Below, one piece after another: positions 22,738 to 36,293 of a stretch of DNA of 64,000 bases. A program made the position numbers and the translations under genes. The notes under the pieces are model-generated. The model was not told the DNA's origin, searched no databases, and was given only the letters and a program-made list of their open reading frames with translations. Each line of letters begins with the position of its first letter. The stretch's first letter is position 1. The stretch is from Dryas octopetala (lineage: Eukaryota; Streptophyta; Magnoliopsida; Rosales; Rosaceae), in the NCBI GenBank assembly GCA_963921425.1, contig OY992840.1, positions 6,946,501 through 7,010,500 of the forward strand, read 5' to 3'.

Positions 22738-22740
<3 letters not shown>

Positions 22741-22789
<49 letters not shown>
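22741..22789. repeat. (CT)n microsatellite, about 24 units
   Basis: Uninterrupted CT dinucleotides, the longest simple repeat in the window. Not close to a gene. Confidence 0.95.
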
Positions 22790-22793
<4 letters not shown>

Positions 22794-23098
22794 ATGCTTC
22801 TCTTTTTACACTATTTTATCTTGATAAGTATGCAAAAGAACCATTGCAGTATGGGCTGTAACCCTTGTAATAAGCTTGAGGAACACTACAAAAAAAACCA
22901 TTGCAGGGTCCATAGATAAGTATGCAAAAGAAGAAAGGGACCACCATATTGGTTGTATTTCTGTTGGATTTTCTCCATACTCACCTTGATCCCAACTGGA
23001 TATTCCTTCCATTTATTTATGCTCCAGAGATGTCTTTCAATAATTCAAATTTCAGGCTCCACTAAAATTATTATATGTGATGATCATATGTAACATTC

Positions 23099-23285
23099 CT
23101 TTTTTTTTTTTGGTAACCGAGGGTGTCCTGGGCCAACTTTCGCACACCAAATTAATCCTTGGGCCGGTCAAAAGCAGACAATCAATGTCGGGCCTAGGGG
23201 ATTCACAAGAGATTTTACCTCCCTTGCTGCCTGGCTCCAAGAGTCGAACTGGAGACTCGAAAACCTTCCTCTTTTAATGTACATG
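23099..23285 (-). mobile_element. tRNA-related SINE-like repeat
   Basis: Read on the minus strand it carries a pol III B-box-like word (AGTTCGACTCTTGG) near its 5' side, a body containing CCCAGGACACCCTCGGTTACC, and ends in a run of A (the T run at 23100-23111). Similar CATTCC.../CCTTCC... flanks may be a decayed target duplication. The body resembles a widely dispersed plant repeat I recall. SINE assignment is inference. Confidence 0.5.
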
Positions 23286-23721
23286 CGAAATTTTTACATT
23301 ATGAGACTTGCAAACATGCTACAAAAATTTCCACATACGAAAATTCCTCAAATTAAGTTCAATTGCTTTTGTTCCTGAAGGTATGAGTAAAACTATTTGT
23401 ATCGTGTTTACCGACTACATCTCCAATAGAGGAATCCGTAAATGTGATTCTCTAGAATTATTCAAAGGTATTAGCAACCTAGCTACCTTAGAAATTTGCT
23501 TAATAAGAACTTTATTTATCTCAGTACAACAATTACATATAATAGCAAATAATAGCAGCAAAGTCTTCATTTTTGAGTGCCCTTGAGGTTAGTTTAAGTG
23601 ATGAGAGAAGATGGAGTAATGGGTACGATTATAATAGGTCCAAGGTTCCCATTTCTTCTAATAAAAAACAAAAAACAAAAAACAAAACTCTTCTAAGCCA
23701 AATTACCAACAAATGTTTGCA

Positions 23722-24091
23722 GAGTTAATTACACTTACACTCCCTGAAGTTTATTAACTTTTCACATACACCCCCTGGGATTTCAATAATTACATATACA
23801 CCCCCTGAGGTTTTAAAACTGTTACATATAACCCCCTATAGTGAGACAAAAATGATGATAAATTATGCAAAAAAGTATGTAAGGGATTAAAAAGCCTAAT
23901 AAGATTATATAAGGCGTAAGGTCCAACCTGAATACAAATATTTTCTTTTTTATTTATTTATTTATTTTCTTTTGTAGGGGGTTATATGCAATAGTTTTTA
24001 AATCTCAGGGGGTGTATGTGTAATTATTGAAACCTCAGGAGATGTATGTGAAAAGATAATAAACTTTAGGGGGTGTAAGTGTAATTAACTC
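23722..24091. mobile_element. 370-bp Mutator-like MITE
   Basis: Long inverted repeats begin GAGTTAATTACACTTACA at both ends and continue through ACACCCCCTG blocks. AATGTTTGCA (23712-23721) and AATATTTGCA (24092-24101) form a 10-bp target duplication with one mismatch. No coding capacity. Confidence 0.85.
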
Positions 24092-26973
24092 AATATTTGC
24101 ATGGGAAATGTTTCGACAAGGATTGGCTAAGTTAATAACCCATCAATTTCTTTTGTCACTAGAAGTTCAAAACCAACCCCAATCACCATCAACACAGACA
24201 AGCATGGTTCAGAAAAAGTTATGACTAAGAGCAACAATTTTCATTTTAAGGTCCACTTGATTAATGCTTTGGTTACCTTTTAGTTTGTAGGCGCTGAAAA
24301 GCTGTTTCTGAACAACAATAAACTGAAAAGCAACTCTCAAACATTACATGCAACTTATATGAGAAATCATGTTTGTTGAGATGCATTTAATTTGTTCAAA
24401 ATCCAAGGAGCACCACCATCCAATTTCTTGGCCGGGGACCTCAAATGCTGACAACAATGGCTAGCTTCTGCCAAATTAATCCCAAAGGACCAGACGTTTT
24501 TTTTGCTCCCAAACAAAACCCACGAGCTACTCGTTTTTCCTTTTCCTTTTTTTTTTTTTTTTCACATTATTGTGAGCTAATCTAGTGATAATTTTGGCAT
24601 CAAAGTCCAAGGAAATCTCCATTTGTCCAACTTGGCTGGTCTTTTGTGGGGTAAAAATTGTTTTGGATAAGCTTCATGAGTTCATTCACAATGAAAATTA
24701 GTCCAATCTGAAACATCAATAACCAAACTGTTCCAATGCAAATCGCCCATCAAAGATATGAAAATGTGTCTAAACACCAGCCACTTATTAGGTCATTTCA
24801 TAAAAACCAATCCACATAATTATACTAATAAAGGACAATAAAAGCTTTTTGGAACCTACTTGAAACTAAATCTTGTGATAATCTGAGATAACTACAACTT
24901 GTGGCAATTGGGCACCAGTAATGTAGTGCCAACATGTCAAAGACCATCCTAGAATATGATCAGATAAGGTTTGCATTTGCGGCCGAAAAATTGGACTTAA
25001 ACCTATTAGGTAATTAATCAACTTCAATGAATGATCGAGCTTTTTAATTTCATGGTAAATTGGTTTTTGATAAGAGGCTATGGGTATAAATACTATCCTA
25101 GGATATATAGTCTACCTTTTCAATGTGAGATATTTGGATCACCACACTTCCGCACCCAATGTCCTCATCCAATCACACTCTATAGTCTCTAATCTCTATC
25201 GACACTGGTCAGATTATAGCCATTTCCTTTGTGGCGGCTTTCACTTGCTTACCAATATTTAATGATCATATCATACTCATACATAGAATTTTATTCAGGT
25301 GTGAATGTTCGCACTGTGTGAACGCACCTGATCTGATCGAGCCTCCTCATACATAATACCCATTTTAATCTAACCTATAAGTCTCGCCTCTTTGGTGGAC
25401 TCTGGCCTAGTTGCATAATGAAACTTGTTAAAGTACCAATTGATAGGAGCTCATGGGTAAAATTTGCCCATGAAAACCAACCTGATGGGGAAGGGTGCCC
25501 TAGGGTTTATATACTATCCCCAAACGTGGGATATTTGTATCCTAACACTTTTTGAAATGGTTTTGGACCATAAATATCTATGTAGGGAAATTGTGTCTGT
25601 CGCAAACAAAATTTTCCATGTCAATTGTCTCAATAAATCAGTTTATTTATTAGTCTTACTTTTCTTAAGATTGGGGTTTAAGGTTTCGATAAAATGTCTC
25701 AAAGAAATTGAGATATGCAGCTTGTTGTATTTTCTCAGGTAAGGAGGAAATTTCTGGATCCACTAAACCCCTCTTAATTTGGCAACAAAGGCAGCATATA
25801 TACATTTGAATAAAGAGAAAAACAAAAGAAAAAGAGTTGCATAGTAACAACTAACAACAGAGGAAAATCAGTGAAAAATATTTATCATTTTTGTCCAAAC
25901 TTAGAGCACTATCACATCAGATGCTGACATCTGAATCAATGGGCTCCCCCATAGATTAACTCCAAAATTATTTCTTGTCTATTCAAATTTAAACCACAAT
26001 TGTGATTTCTGTGTATTCCCATATGTACGAATACCATACCAGGCCCCCCCTTAAAAGTTAGGGGTTTCAAATATCAGTACTCTCTGATTCTGTGCGAAAA
26101 TTGGACCAATGATTTGTAGTAAGCTGAATCCAAAAAGATTTCAGCATGCATAGAAAGCTCAGTTTGTGTTGCGGATGGAACTTGTTATACTTCACCCAAC
26201 ACATTTCCACATCAGAAATCAACAGAGCAAAATGTTGCTAGACTTGCCATGTGTTTTCTAAAACAAAGTGTTAAGTCTAGCTCTGATATACAATCTCCTC
26301 CTAATACCAGTCTTTCAGACCCTAAAACTGATACCAATGCAATCTGATTTAACTACTATCTCATCTTCTGCTCCTAATGCAAAAGGCACTTGAGGGGAAC
26401 CTATCGATACATCCTATTTCCGAACCTGCTATGTATGGAAACAATTGAGAATGTGAATTTCAGTTGGATTCAAAGTGCTAAGAATTTCTGTTGGAAGCAT
26501 TCAATTGTATTCTGTTAACCAAGAAAAACAAAAATTTCACTAAATGAACATGCACCAAAGATATTGGTTGAATAAGAGTTCATGGTAAGAAGATTGGGAC
26601 CTTCGTTAGCCATCGCACCATCCAAACAACAAACACAATGGTCTTGAATCTTGATAAAGGATAAAAAGTAGAATAAAAGTTTGAACAGACTTAGTTATAC
26701 GAATCCACATTCAACTATGATAAACAATTAACATACAAGAACTCTTGCAATTTATGTGAACTATTCCATTAAAGGATCAGGCCAATAGGCATCTTCTAGG
26801 GGGCAAAGTCACCTTTTTGTTTTAAGAGAGCAATAAATTTGGCTTATGAGGTGCTTATCTTCATTTAACTGAGTTGATTGATACAAATTCTTTTAAGACA
26901 TGATTCCACAACATTGTTCTGATTTTATGTACAGGTAGATAACTCAGGAATAGCTAATTGCAAATCGAGTGAG

Positions 26974-29900
26974 CTACTCTTTTTCGTCTTCAGCATCAGA
27001 ATTCCCATATACAACAGAAAAGTAAAATCCTACTGTCCTCGATGTGAGGCCTGGAAACCTGTGAGAGCTGCCTGGTCGCATATCAATTTTAATAAATGGC
27101 CATCTCATAACTTGTGCAGCTTCACACTCCTCCCATCCATCCCCAATTACGCAGAAGCTCACATTTGGGCTGTTAAAGCGCGCCTTGATCCACTGAAAAC
27201 ATTGTAATTTCCCCACTTCCCAGGAACTATAAACTGAAGAAATTATAGATTTTTCAGTACCCATTGTCACAACTGATGAATAAATTGTTATAGCCCCATT
27301 AATGCAAGGAACAAGGTCTATTTGGTGATCACCAAAACCCATGAAAATTTAAATTTAACTATGTAACACATCAGGAGTCCACTTCTTGCAAATGCACTAT
27401 TTCACACTAAGTTTTCGAGTAAATTTTACCTGCATTAGGGGACATTAATGCTGATTTTAACACTAATTATAATACTGAGATATAATAATCTAGAACAGAT
27501 TCCTAGTTGTTGAATTTTATAGAAGTGGTAAACCACAAATATTAGGCATCTTGAACATCAGATACATCTATCAGAAGATGTTGGTTAAGTCTGTTTCTAA
27601 TATACTTAAGTTATTGGTTTGACCTGGTGCTAGAAGTATTTTGACAATCATTCATTCCAGAATTTGGTTGTCTAGAATCCTGAACCCAATCAACGAAAAA
27701 CAAACAGTTAGCTTCTAAAATGTTTCTCTTAGAAAATATAACACAAAAAGAAATCAATTTTTCTTAAATGGAACTCCTTTACTAAGAGTGTTAGTTAAAG
27801 ACGACCAAATTGATACACCAATAATGTGCTGACTTCAGTGTAAAGATTTGAACTTCCTTATCAGTGGTACATTTTGAGCGAACCCACATTCAACTTGTAT
27901 TCAACCCAGTTGACCCGAAGGAAGCATGCGGTCTCAAAAGTAGCTCCCAACACAAGGAGATTCACCAGACTACCAGGGGTGTCGTCTGGAGGTTATATAT
28001 TTCCAGTACCATTAAGAGATGATCATGGAATCCAAATTAAATAGAGAAGTTACTGTCACCTTCTTAGATACAAAAGTTCTGTCATCTATGATCTATCTTA
28101 CATGAAAAGTGGCAATGGAAAATAAAATAAAGTCAAGTGTCCATTAAATAGTGAAGTTGATTGTCTAATATGCTAACCCAGTAAGTCTTTAGCCATTTAA
28201 CTTCAAGATTTTCTAATAAAATAATTCAAACGTAGCATGCCCCGTATGAAACTGATGTACTTTGAGGCTCCTACTTATGTTATTAAAAGGACAATAGAGC
28301 ACAGAATGCACAGGACAAAACAATGCTGTAACGGGCCAATTAGCTCAAAACAGAAGAAAAGAAGCTTGATCATTTATCAAAACAATGAAAAAAAACTTCA
28401 CAGATGCCAACAATAATAAATTGAACATGACAGTGACAAGGATGACTAACCATTTTCATGTGTTATCAGATTGTCGAGTCGAAAGAGCAAGCATTTTACA
28501 AGGCTGGGGATCAATGATCCAGAGGTCACCAAGAGATTAACATGCTGATACTTTGAAGTAGAAGATCCATTGATCACATCAGTAGCCACAGGAGATGTGT
28601 CATTGTGCCCAGCAGAACACTCTCCCAAGAAGGCATGTGCTACATTAGCATAAAAGGAAGATGATTATTTAGCAACTATTGAAGAATGTTTAGGCATGAA
28701 AGATCACAAGCTCAAGGAACAATGTATTCAAACACGAAAAATTCTCTGGTGCGAAATGAAACTCGCGAAATTTTTGCAGAATGCGAGAGAGCGTTCGAAT
28801 GCCCAGCGTTAGTTCTGTACATTTCATTCCATACCAGAGAATTGCGCATTCAAACACTACACAGGAAAAACTGTTCCTTAGGATTATCAGAAGGTGTTGA
28901 GAAGTGCACATCAAATCTAGCCATCATAAAGGTGAAGGGAAGCAAGATAACATAATTTTATTTGTGATGGTTGTGTATCTGATTAAAGGAGGTGATGTCT
29001 TGGACAAGCAGAAGATGAAGGGGTGTGCCCATTATTACTGCATGGATTTGTGAGAGTTGAAAAGATCATGGTAGACAAATAATAAGGGTAGGCAATAGCT
29101 CCATCTTCCGTATACTGAACCCATCATCAGAAACTTTCTTTTTCTTGCCCCCTTGTGTTAAATGCATAGGATGCCTATTATAATTGCTATTTCTCTACCA
29201 GAGAGGTGACATCCTCTGGAATTTCCTAGGCCATCCAAGTACAGGCATTCTTCTTTGGCTGAAATGCTTGCCATTATATAGACAGGGATTTCGAACCTGT
29301 TCCCATGGAAATTGATTTGTCCAAATACTGTTCATTAAATCAAAACCAACACCATTACACTCCTTGGGGGTATTACTATCTCACTAATGAATCTCATGAA
29401 AGACCATACAATCTCCTCTTGCTTGAATGCTCAATTCTGTAAAAATTAATAGACCACTCGTGCTGACTTATTTATTTTCTGGTGGCTCCATTACCACCAT
29501 TGTTTCATAAGTTTGTCAATTCTTATTAAATTTCTCCTCATGAAAATATTACATCTTCCATATGATCTGTTTTCCTCTTCTTTCCTAATGTTTTCAAGTT
29601 GAAAAAGAGAGAGCATTTTTAATGTTCCCATACCACAGAATTATTAATCAGAGAACCTAATTTCACATTAACAAAACAAAGGTTCGTAATGGGAGGAAAT
29701 TCATTTTGCATGTTGCACGATTGCAATCACTGTGGCTTGAAGCGGAATCTCCACAAAGAGTTCACTTTATATGCCAATGGGAGGAATAAGTTGTAAACTA
29801 TTAGTATGACTTGGTAATAGACTTTTCAGCAATTTGTGTATGAAATGTTCATTTGTAGAAAGTATTTCCAATCTTTAGCATGTTTTCTCAGGATACCCTC

Positions 29901-31867
29901 AGTAAAATAAGAATGGAAAACTAAGACCTACCCACTGAACATTTATCTCAACTTGCTTAAAGGATGATAGGATTATAGGCTAATAGCAATGGTTTGACAG
30001 TATCTAGTTATCTACTAATGTAACAACAGTGCAGTTTTTATACAATCAGATTGCTTCCCGTTTATTGTTAAAAGTATTTATTCATTTTTTCAATCTAGAA
30101 GACTGGAAAAAAAAAAAAAGGCCAAGATTTGTGGAATACATCATCAACGAGAGGACGTTCAGCCGAAGCACTATTTCTGCTTCTGGGCTGGATGAGTAAA
30201 AGTCACCAAAAGAGTAACAAATGCAAGAAGCAACATCTCTATAAAACCAAATACCTGAGGAGAGCCATCTATCTGTATATTTATCAGTCATATCATACAA
30301 CTCATCCAAGTCCTTTATCATCTCTTGATTAAGAAAGCTGTGCAAACCCTGAAAGAATGGAGAAATTTTGAGCTTTTCTACAGATAGCTCTACCATTATA
30401 ATACCCAAAATAGCTTGCAGAAACCTATCTAGCTTTCTTATGCAGCAAACAAAAGCATACTAATTCTCATTGTCTATACAAACAGAAAACAAAAATAGAT
30501 GTCAAATCAGTATGATGGAAGCTCGATTGAACCTTTCTCACATAAAACGTGTTAATAAGAGTGGAATTGAGATTGGTATTTACAATAAGTGCGAGGTAGC
30601 TAATCCATGAGGAGACAACCCTGCAGAGCCAAATTCTGTTAGACCAGATCAAGCCTGCTTACATGCAAAACAATCCTTCCCTCAAGCACAACATATTAAG
30701 GATTGCAAAATGACCTGAGTGCACCGTGGATTATCTCCATCAAAAAATATTTCCCTCATAACTTATCTTTTTTTCTTAGAGAAAAAAAATGGAGGATTAT
30801 GCTAGTTTATGTGATTTCTTCATCGCTTGAATCACTGAAAGAAAAGTATATGTGTACATAGTAATCCCATATAAAGTGTTCCATACCACTATTAGAGGAA
30901 TACTCTTCCCTAAGCACAGCCTTAATAACCTTCCACACATGACACACAAAGTTCATCGTGCTTAATGCTTTTGCACATGCATTTTTCCTTGTCTGCAATG
31001 AATTTTTGTACAGCTTAAGACAGCATATAGACATATTGAGTCAAGGAACACTTTTGAATCTTTTGATGTATTTCCTTTTAGAATTTTATAGCATCTTTAA
31101 GTGAGTTCCTTCCAATTTTTCATACATTTATGACCAATTATATTTCCTATAACATGTAACAAAATGATAGTATTGCACAATTTGATCGTGTCCTAAAACA
31201 GGTTTGCATCAAAGAAACCAGTGCATTTCTATCATGACCAAAACAGTGCGAGGTGAATCTACTAAGAATGCAATGTTGAAACCAAAAGATTTTATTTAAA
31301 AAACAATACCACAAATATAAGCATGACAAAATTAAACAAAAAGTTTGTGTAAAGAAGATGCGTTGACACACCTGTTTGTATCTATGGGCTATGACTCTAT
31401 GCCTATAAGCCAATTTTCTTTTGTTGTCATCATCATATGGAGGACCAAACCCATCTTTGTTGAAATCATAATCAGAAAGATTCCGGCCATCATCACATTG
31501 GCTCAAGACATCAATAGAGGGTTGATTGTAGTTCTCAATCTGCATTGCCAAAACCAAAATTCAAAATCTAAAATGGCCTGCAACTCAGCAATTTGCGACC
31601 ACATACATAAATACATACTTGGCAATGTGTGCTTGTAAAAGAAGGGTCTAAACTTACTTGTTCATAAAAGAAATGATCGTCACACAAAGCAAGAATGTGC
31701 TTCTCCCACATCTTTCCTATTTCTAAACCCTCTTGTATATTCTTCAAACCATTAAAAGTCTCTGCATATGTTCGGTTCAACAAAGACTTGAGCAGTATAA
31801 GAGTCTCATCCATGTCCCATATATAGACCTTTATTTTCTGATCCATGCTACTTGTGTTTTCACCCAT
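26974..31867 (-). CDS. EYA: EYA homologue, HAD-type protein tyrosine phosphatase
   Basis: Five coding exons on the minus strand: 31867-31658, 31539-31372, 30348-30255, 28639-28451, 27233-26974, giving 306 residues, the length of the plant family. The N-terminus has the HAD nucleophile motif IWDMDETLILL (D18, D20), then GLEIGKMWEKHILALCDD. The middle carries DELYDMTDKYTDRWLSS and LLVTSGSLIPSLVKCLLFRL (HAD motif II region). The C-terminus has VGKLQCFQWIKARF, FCVIGDGWEECEAAQ (motif IV acidic residues) and SHRFPGLTSRTVGFYF. Animal Eyes-absent proteins are transcription cofactors with an aspartate-based tyrosine phosphatase; the plant protein keeps only this domain. All introns are GT-AG and phases agree. 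Intron 3 (28640-30254) holds a foldback element. A truncated copy lies upstream at 35817-36293. Confidence 0.95.
28714..28880. mobile_element. 167-bp foldback MITE in EYA intron 3
   Basis: AAGGAACAATG at the left pairs with CTGTTCCTTA at the right. Inner words ACCAGAGAATT and ATTCAAACAC recur inverted. No certain target duplication was seen. Confidence 0.6.
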
Positions 31868-32662
31868 TATCTTCCTCTATTTTGGTGTCAATTCTAAGGA
31901 GCTAGTTTCCTGCCTGGAGAGTTCAACAATCAGATTGTACATTTGTGACTCTGACCCACATTACATATAATAATAAATCAATCAACACAAGTTTGCTTCA
32001 TTTGCTAAAACCATACAAACTTCACATACATTAATTTTCTCAACTTACTTGCTTTTCAAATAACTTCAAAACGTGATATTGTCACTAAAAACAACTACAA
32101 AACATGATTTTATTTAATTAAGCAAAAACAAAAAAATCAGAAACCTGGAAATGGGTAATTTGAGTGCAATAGCTTGTACCTAGAAGAATTGTATAAAAAG
32201 AAATTTAATAAAAAACAGAAACGCAGTTGTAATTGCTTATTCTAGTCTAACCCAACTCCTGAATACAATCAAAATCAGCACTACACAATCAAACAACTTT
32301 GGATTAATGATGAAAAGCATTCAAGATTGAGATTCTAACCTTGACGTCAGTTGGGGCAGTTGTGACTTGTGAGTAAAAATAATAGAAACGCAAAACAAAG
32401 AGAAAAGAACTTGAAAAATAAATACGACTACGTTTGGGGCCTTGGGCTCCAGAGTGGAGATACAGCGTTTTCTTGGTCTGTCAACTTGTCCGAACCCAGA
32501 TTTCACCCGGTCAAGACTATGAGTAAAGCCCAGACACGAGACCCACAATAATCTTTTTGGGCCTGAAAACCCACAAATGATATAAAAATCTATTTATAAT
32601 CTCCCAATCCATATCACAAATTAGAGTGATAAATCAAGAGAAACGCTGATAAAGATGTTAAG
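31868..32662. other. EYA upstream region
   Basis: Promoter and probable leader of the minus-strand EYA gene. No TATA box stood out. The first about 25 bases and the last about 50 (AGAGTGATAAATCAAGAG) are also found next to the truncated copy at 36294-36390, but about 720 bases between them are missing there. Confidence 0.5.
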
Positions 32663-33556
32663 AGGATACAACTCCTCTGCATTTAAATGTGGTGCATTTC
32701 TATGCATTTTGAAAAATTCTGACCACTCTTATAATCTAACGGCCTTCATTAATCCACATCAACACAAGTTTTTTATTTTCTTAAAACTTACCATTTTGGA
32801 CCATCATCTCTTCCGTCTCCTTCTCCCACTTTTCTCCCTGCTAGTTTTGTCCTTTCTTTGTTAGTCATCTCTGTTCTTGGTGATTATTTGTAGTACTCCT
32901 GGTTATATTGAAAGAAATCATGATTCTCTCCTCTCTTAGCTCTAACAATGATAATCTTTAAATTACAAAAGATTTCTCAAAAAAAGAAACCCAATGATGT
33001 GATCAAGCCAACAAGCCCTCGTAAAATACATTGCTAAAAATAAGACTTTGTCGTAAAGTTGTAAAATTGGAAGGATATTGAAACTCAAGGAAGAAATTTT
33101 ACCATCCCAACTACTTTTGAGCACCACAAATTAAAACACCCTAAAAACTATTGATATTTTTTATATTTAATCCTAATTTTCTATATCATAATTTTATCAA
33201 AACTAATTTTTTGTCTTATCCAATATTATGTAGTTCTCCAATTAGTTTCATATTGCTTTTCTTATAACAGCCAATACAAATTGATATGTTACATTGTTAC
33301 ACTAAAATTTATTTGAGGGGTTTTGCTATCAATTCAGAAGAAATGAGAAAGAATAATAGAGCAAATACATGAAGTTCAAGAGAGGAGAGAACAAGAAGAA
33401 GACGTTAGCGAAACAAATCAACCAATATGGAGAAAATTTAAGAAAATTAAATTCTTGTGCTAACATGGCCTAGTGGATCATTAGATTATAAGAGTGGTCA
33501 TAAGTTTTCAAAATGCATAGAAATGCACCACATTTAAATGCAGAGGAATTGGATCC
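32663..33556. mobile_element. 894-bp non-autonomous hAT-like element
   Basis: Flanked by ATGTTAAG (32655-32662 and 33557-33564), an 8-bp target duplication. Inverted ends share CCTCTGCATTTAAATGTGG and about 50 more bases. No transposase is seen inside. The paralogous stretch near 36391-36420 reads across the site without an insert (AATGTTGAATCGGTCC), an empty site. Confidence 0.8.
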
Positions 33557-34029
33557 ATGTTAAGCCAGTCCACTTTTAAGTTTTTGTATTAAGTGTACGT
33601 TCGAATGTTTCATTCAAAATCTTCGAACTCTTACCCTGCATATGTTTATGTCTGTCAATTACAACTCACATGTACGTCAAAAACAAAGTCATTTACACGG
33701 TTTTATATATATATATATATATATTTCTTGTAAAAGATTAATACACAAAAGTCGAAACAAGACAAAAAAAATCTTACAAATAAATAATGTGATTGTTATT
33801 GTTGGTCAATACAACCACATATGCTTGTTACTGGCGGATAGTACCAATGAGCATTCGAACACTCGTTGAAAATTTGTCAATGTAAACTCATAAACTGAAT
33901 CTATTTAACATACAAACAATTAATAACGAACTTACATCATATAAAACATATTCGGAGGGTTTATGAGGCAATAGAAAATTTAAAGTTGATTTATGAATCA
34001 TTATCTATTTTGAAAATGGAATTTTTAAC

Positions 34030-34450
34030 ATAATCTACATTAGAAAGGGGGGTTTTTTTTTACTCCAAAATAAAAAATAGCTAGATAGATCGGTCCACCT
34101 TAAAAAATACGATGATAAGCCGAGCGCTCAACACTTTTTTTTATTTGTGTTTGAAAATAGCCAATGTTCAATAGTAACTATCATTGCTATTGTGCAATAG
34201 TGACTATCTAAATTTGCATAAAAATAATATTTATAGATACCTTCTACATTTTTCTTACATAAATATGTTAAAAACTAATAAAACCAACATAAAACACAAA
34301 ATTCAATCTTATGGAGTCACATCCATCCGCGTTATAACAGTAACAATGACAATTACTAATTATCATTATTGAACAGTGGCAATCTGCCCAATACGCAACA
34401 AAAATAAAACAAAAAATAAATAAGTGCCACACGCGAGTGCTTGGCAATAT
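34030..34450. repeat. dispersed repeat, copy A
   Basis: Shares long similarity with 41310-41730 (for example ATGCATAAAAATAATA and CATTATAACAGTAACAATGA-like words) and, over its first 100 bases, with 36842-36950. Contains many short CAATAGTAACTATCATTG-type phrases. Origin unknown. Confidence 0.65.
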
Positions 34451-35199
34451 AAAATCAAGCCTCCCACTTATGACCCAGGTGGATTGCAACTTTTAGGTGG
34501 GTTGATTTATTATTAAGGGCCGTAAAATGGACTTTAAAATCATTTACTTGTATTAAATCTTAAACCTTAAATTTTAAATCTTAAACCTTAAACCTTTTAT
34601 TTATTTTGAGAAGTTCTAGTTCCTTCTCTTTGTAGCTTTTCTCTACTCCTGTCAATTCCGCACTGCAACCTCTTAATCGAAACCAATTGTTTTCTAGATC
34701 ATCGTTTAAAGATCATATCTGTAAAAAATATTAACCAAATAAAAAATTGTTTAGTCATCTAACTGTTATCAAATAACTGTATATTTATATGATAGCAGTT
34801 AAATTTAGCAATTTAGAAACCTATACAAGCACATTATTACCATTAGTCATCCCGTTTCCCATTTAACCCATTGTGTGATCCTAAACAGCATTGCCGGTGA
34901 AAACATCTATTGCAGCAGCTTGGTTGTCGCACCCCGAACCATGGGTATGCCACAAAGGCACCTTTCTTGAATTCCCCAAGAAATTATGTCACGCCTCAAT
35001 CTGGAATTAAGAATTAATCTCGAATTAAGGTGTGGATCACACTCTAATTATAGAATTAAGTTCTATAACCAGAATGTGACGGACGAAAATAAAATAAATA
35101 GAGATAAACTTCATACTATTATTGTACCATAAACTGAATTCAAGCTTAATTCACATCATAAGACGTACTTCTATACTTTACCACCTTCACAGTTTCAAA
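34451..35199. other. no gene; AT-rich repeat-like DNA
   Basis: Contains AAATCTTAAACCTTAAA repeats at 34555-34600 and a stretch at 34690-34810 resembling foldback-element interiors. Nothing coding is supported. Confidence 0.4.
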
Positions 35200-35345
35200 T
35201 CTACTAAGAATGCAATGTTGAAACCAAACGATTTTATTTAAAAATGAATACCATAAATATAAGAAAGGTTTAGAAGAGTTTAAAACAATTTCTAATGTAT
35301 ACACAAATTCCTAGGTAAAAAGCATGAAAAAAATTAAAACAAAAA

Positions 35346-35778
35346 GGGTTTATTTCATATTTAGTACCTAAACTTTGACCATTGTCTTAATGTGGTACCT
35401 AAACTTTTATTTGTCCCAATTGAGTACCTAAACTTTATTTTGTGTCTAATAGGTACTAAAATGAATTTTTGTTAAAATTGTCAATAAAAATTAGGGGCAA
35501 TATAGTCAAAGTATATTTTAATTATTTTCTTTATATGTTTAAAATTATAAAAAAAAAAACACACAACAAACAAAAAAAATTAAAAATAAAAAATAAAAAA
35601 TAAATTTTTTGAAGTGACTATATTGCCCCTAATTTTTGTTGATAATTTTAACAGAAATTCATTTTGATACCTATTAGACACAAAATAAAAGTTTAGGTAC
35701 TTAATTGGGACAAATAAAAGTTTAGGTATCACATTAAGACAATGGTCAAAGTTCAGGTACTAAATATGAAAAAAACTC
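35346..35778. mobile_element. 433-bp Mutator-like MITE inside the EYA duplicate
   Basis: Ends GGGTTTATTTCATATTTAG and, in reverse from the right, GAGTTTTTTTCATATTTAG; arms of about 190 bp each carry repeated ACCTAAACTTTTATTTG words. AAACAAAAA flanks both sides (35337-35345, 35779-35787). The parent locus near 31336-31345 has a single AAACAAAAA and no insert, so the 9-bp target duplication is confirmed within the window. Confidence 0.92.
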
Positions 35779-35816
35779 AAACAAAAAGTTTATGTAAAGA
35801 AGATGCGTTGACAGAC

Positions 35817-36293
35817 CTGTTTGCTATGACTCTCTATGCCTATTAGCCAATTTCCTTTTGTTGTCATCATCACATATTTGTCGAAATCATAATCCGAAAG
35901 ATTCCGGCCATCATCATATTGGCTCAGGACATCAATGGAGGGTTGATTGTAGTTCTCAATCTGCATTGCTAATGCTAATACCAAAATTCAAAATCTAAAA
36001 TGGCCTGCAACTCAGCAATTTGCGACCACATACATAAATACATACTTGGCAATGTATGCTTGTAAAAGAAGGTCTAAACTTACTTGTTCATAAAAGAAAT
36101 GATCGTCACACAAAGCAAGAATGTGCTTCTCCCACATCTTTCCTATTTCGAAACCCTCTTGTATATTCTTCAAACCATTAAAAGCCTCTGCATATGTTCG
36201 GTTCAACAAAGACTCGAGCAGTATAAGAGTCTCATCCATGTCCCATATATAGACATTTATTTTCTGATCCATGCTACTTGTGTTTTCACCCAT
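35817..36293 (-). pseudogene. truncated EYA copy (exons 1 and 2 only)
   Basis: Exon 1 copy 36293-36084 is open throughout and nearly identical to the real exon 1, including IWDMDETLILL. Exon 2 copy 35960-35817 is 144 nt instead of 168: losses inside it shift the frame for part of its length, so the DGFGPPYDDDNKRKLAYRHR segment is replaced by unrelated residues, though no stop arises. No exons 3 to 5 follow, so the phosphatase core cannot be made. Splice sites of both exons are kept. It could still give an aberrant transcript, but a working protein is unlikely. Confidence 0.85.

Larger units (their letters stand above)
19362..26973. other. intergenic between LOL1 and EYA, no gene found
   Basis: The first about 700 bases should hold the LOL1 leader and promoter. 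No further coding region is supported. The stretch contains the microsatellites, SINE-like repeat and MITE listed separately, a 22010-22390 zone with many CCTAAA/AACCCTAA words, and AT-rich DNA of unknown origin around 25080-25560. Confidence 0.5.

Noticed and set aside
36084-36293. A second functional EYA gene
   Set aside because: Exon 1 is intact but exon 2 is damaged and exons 3 to 5 are absent, so the HAD fold cannot form.
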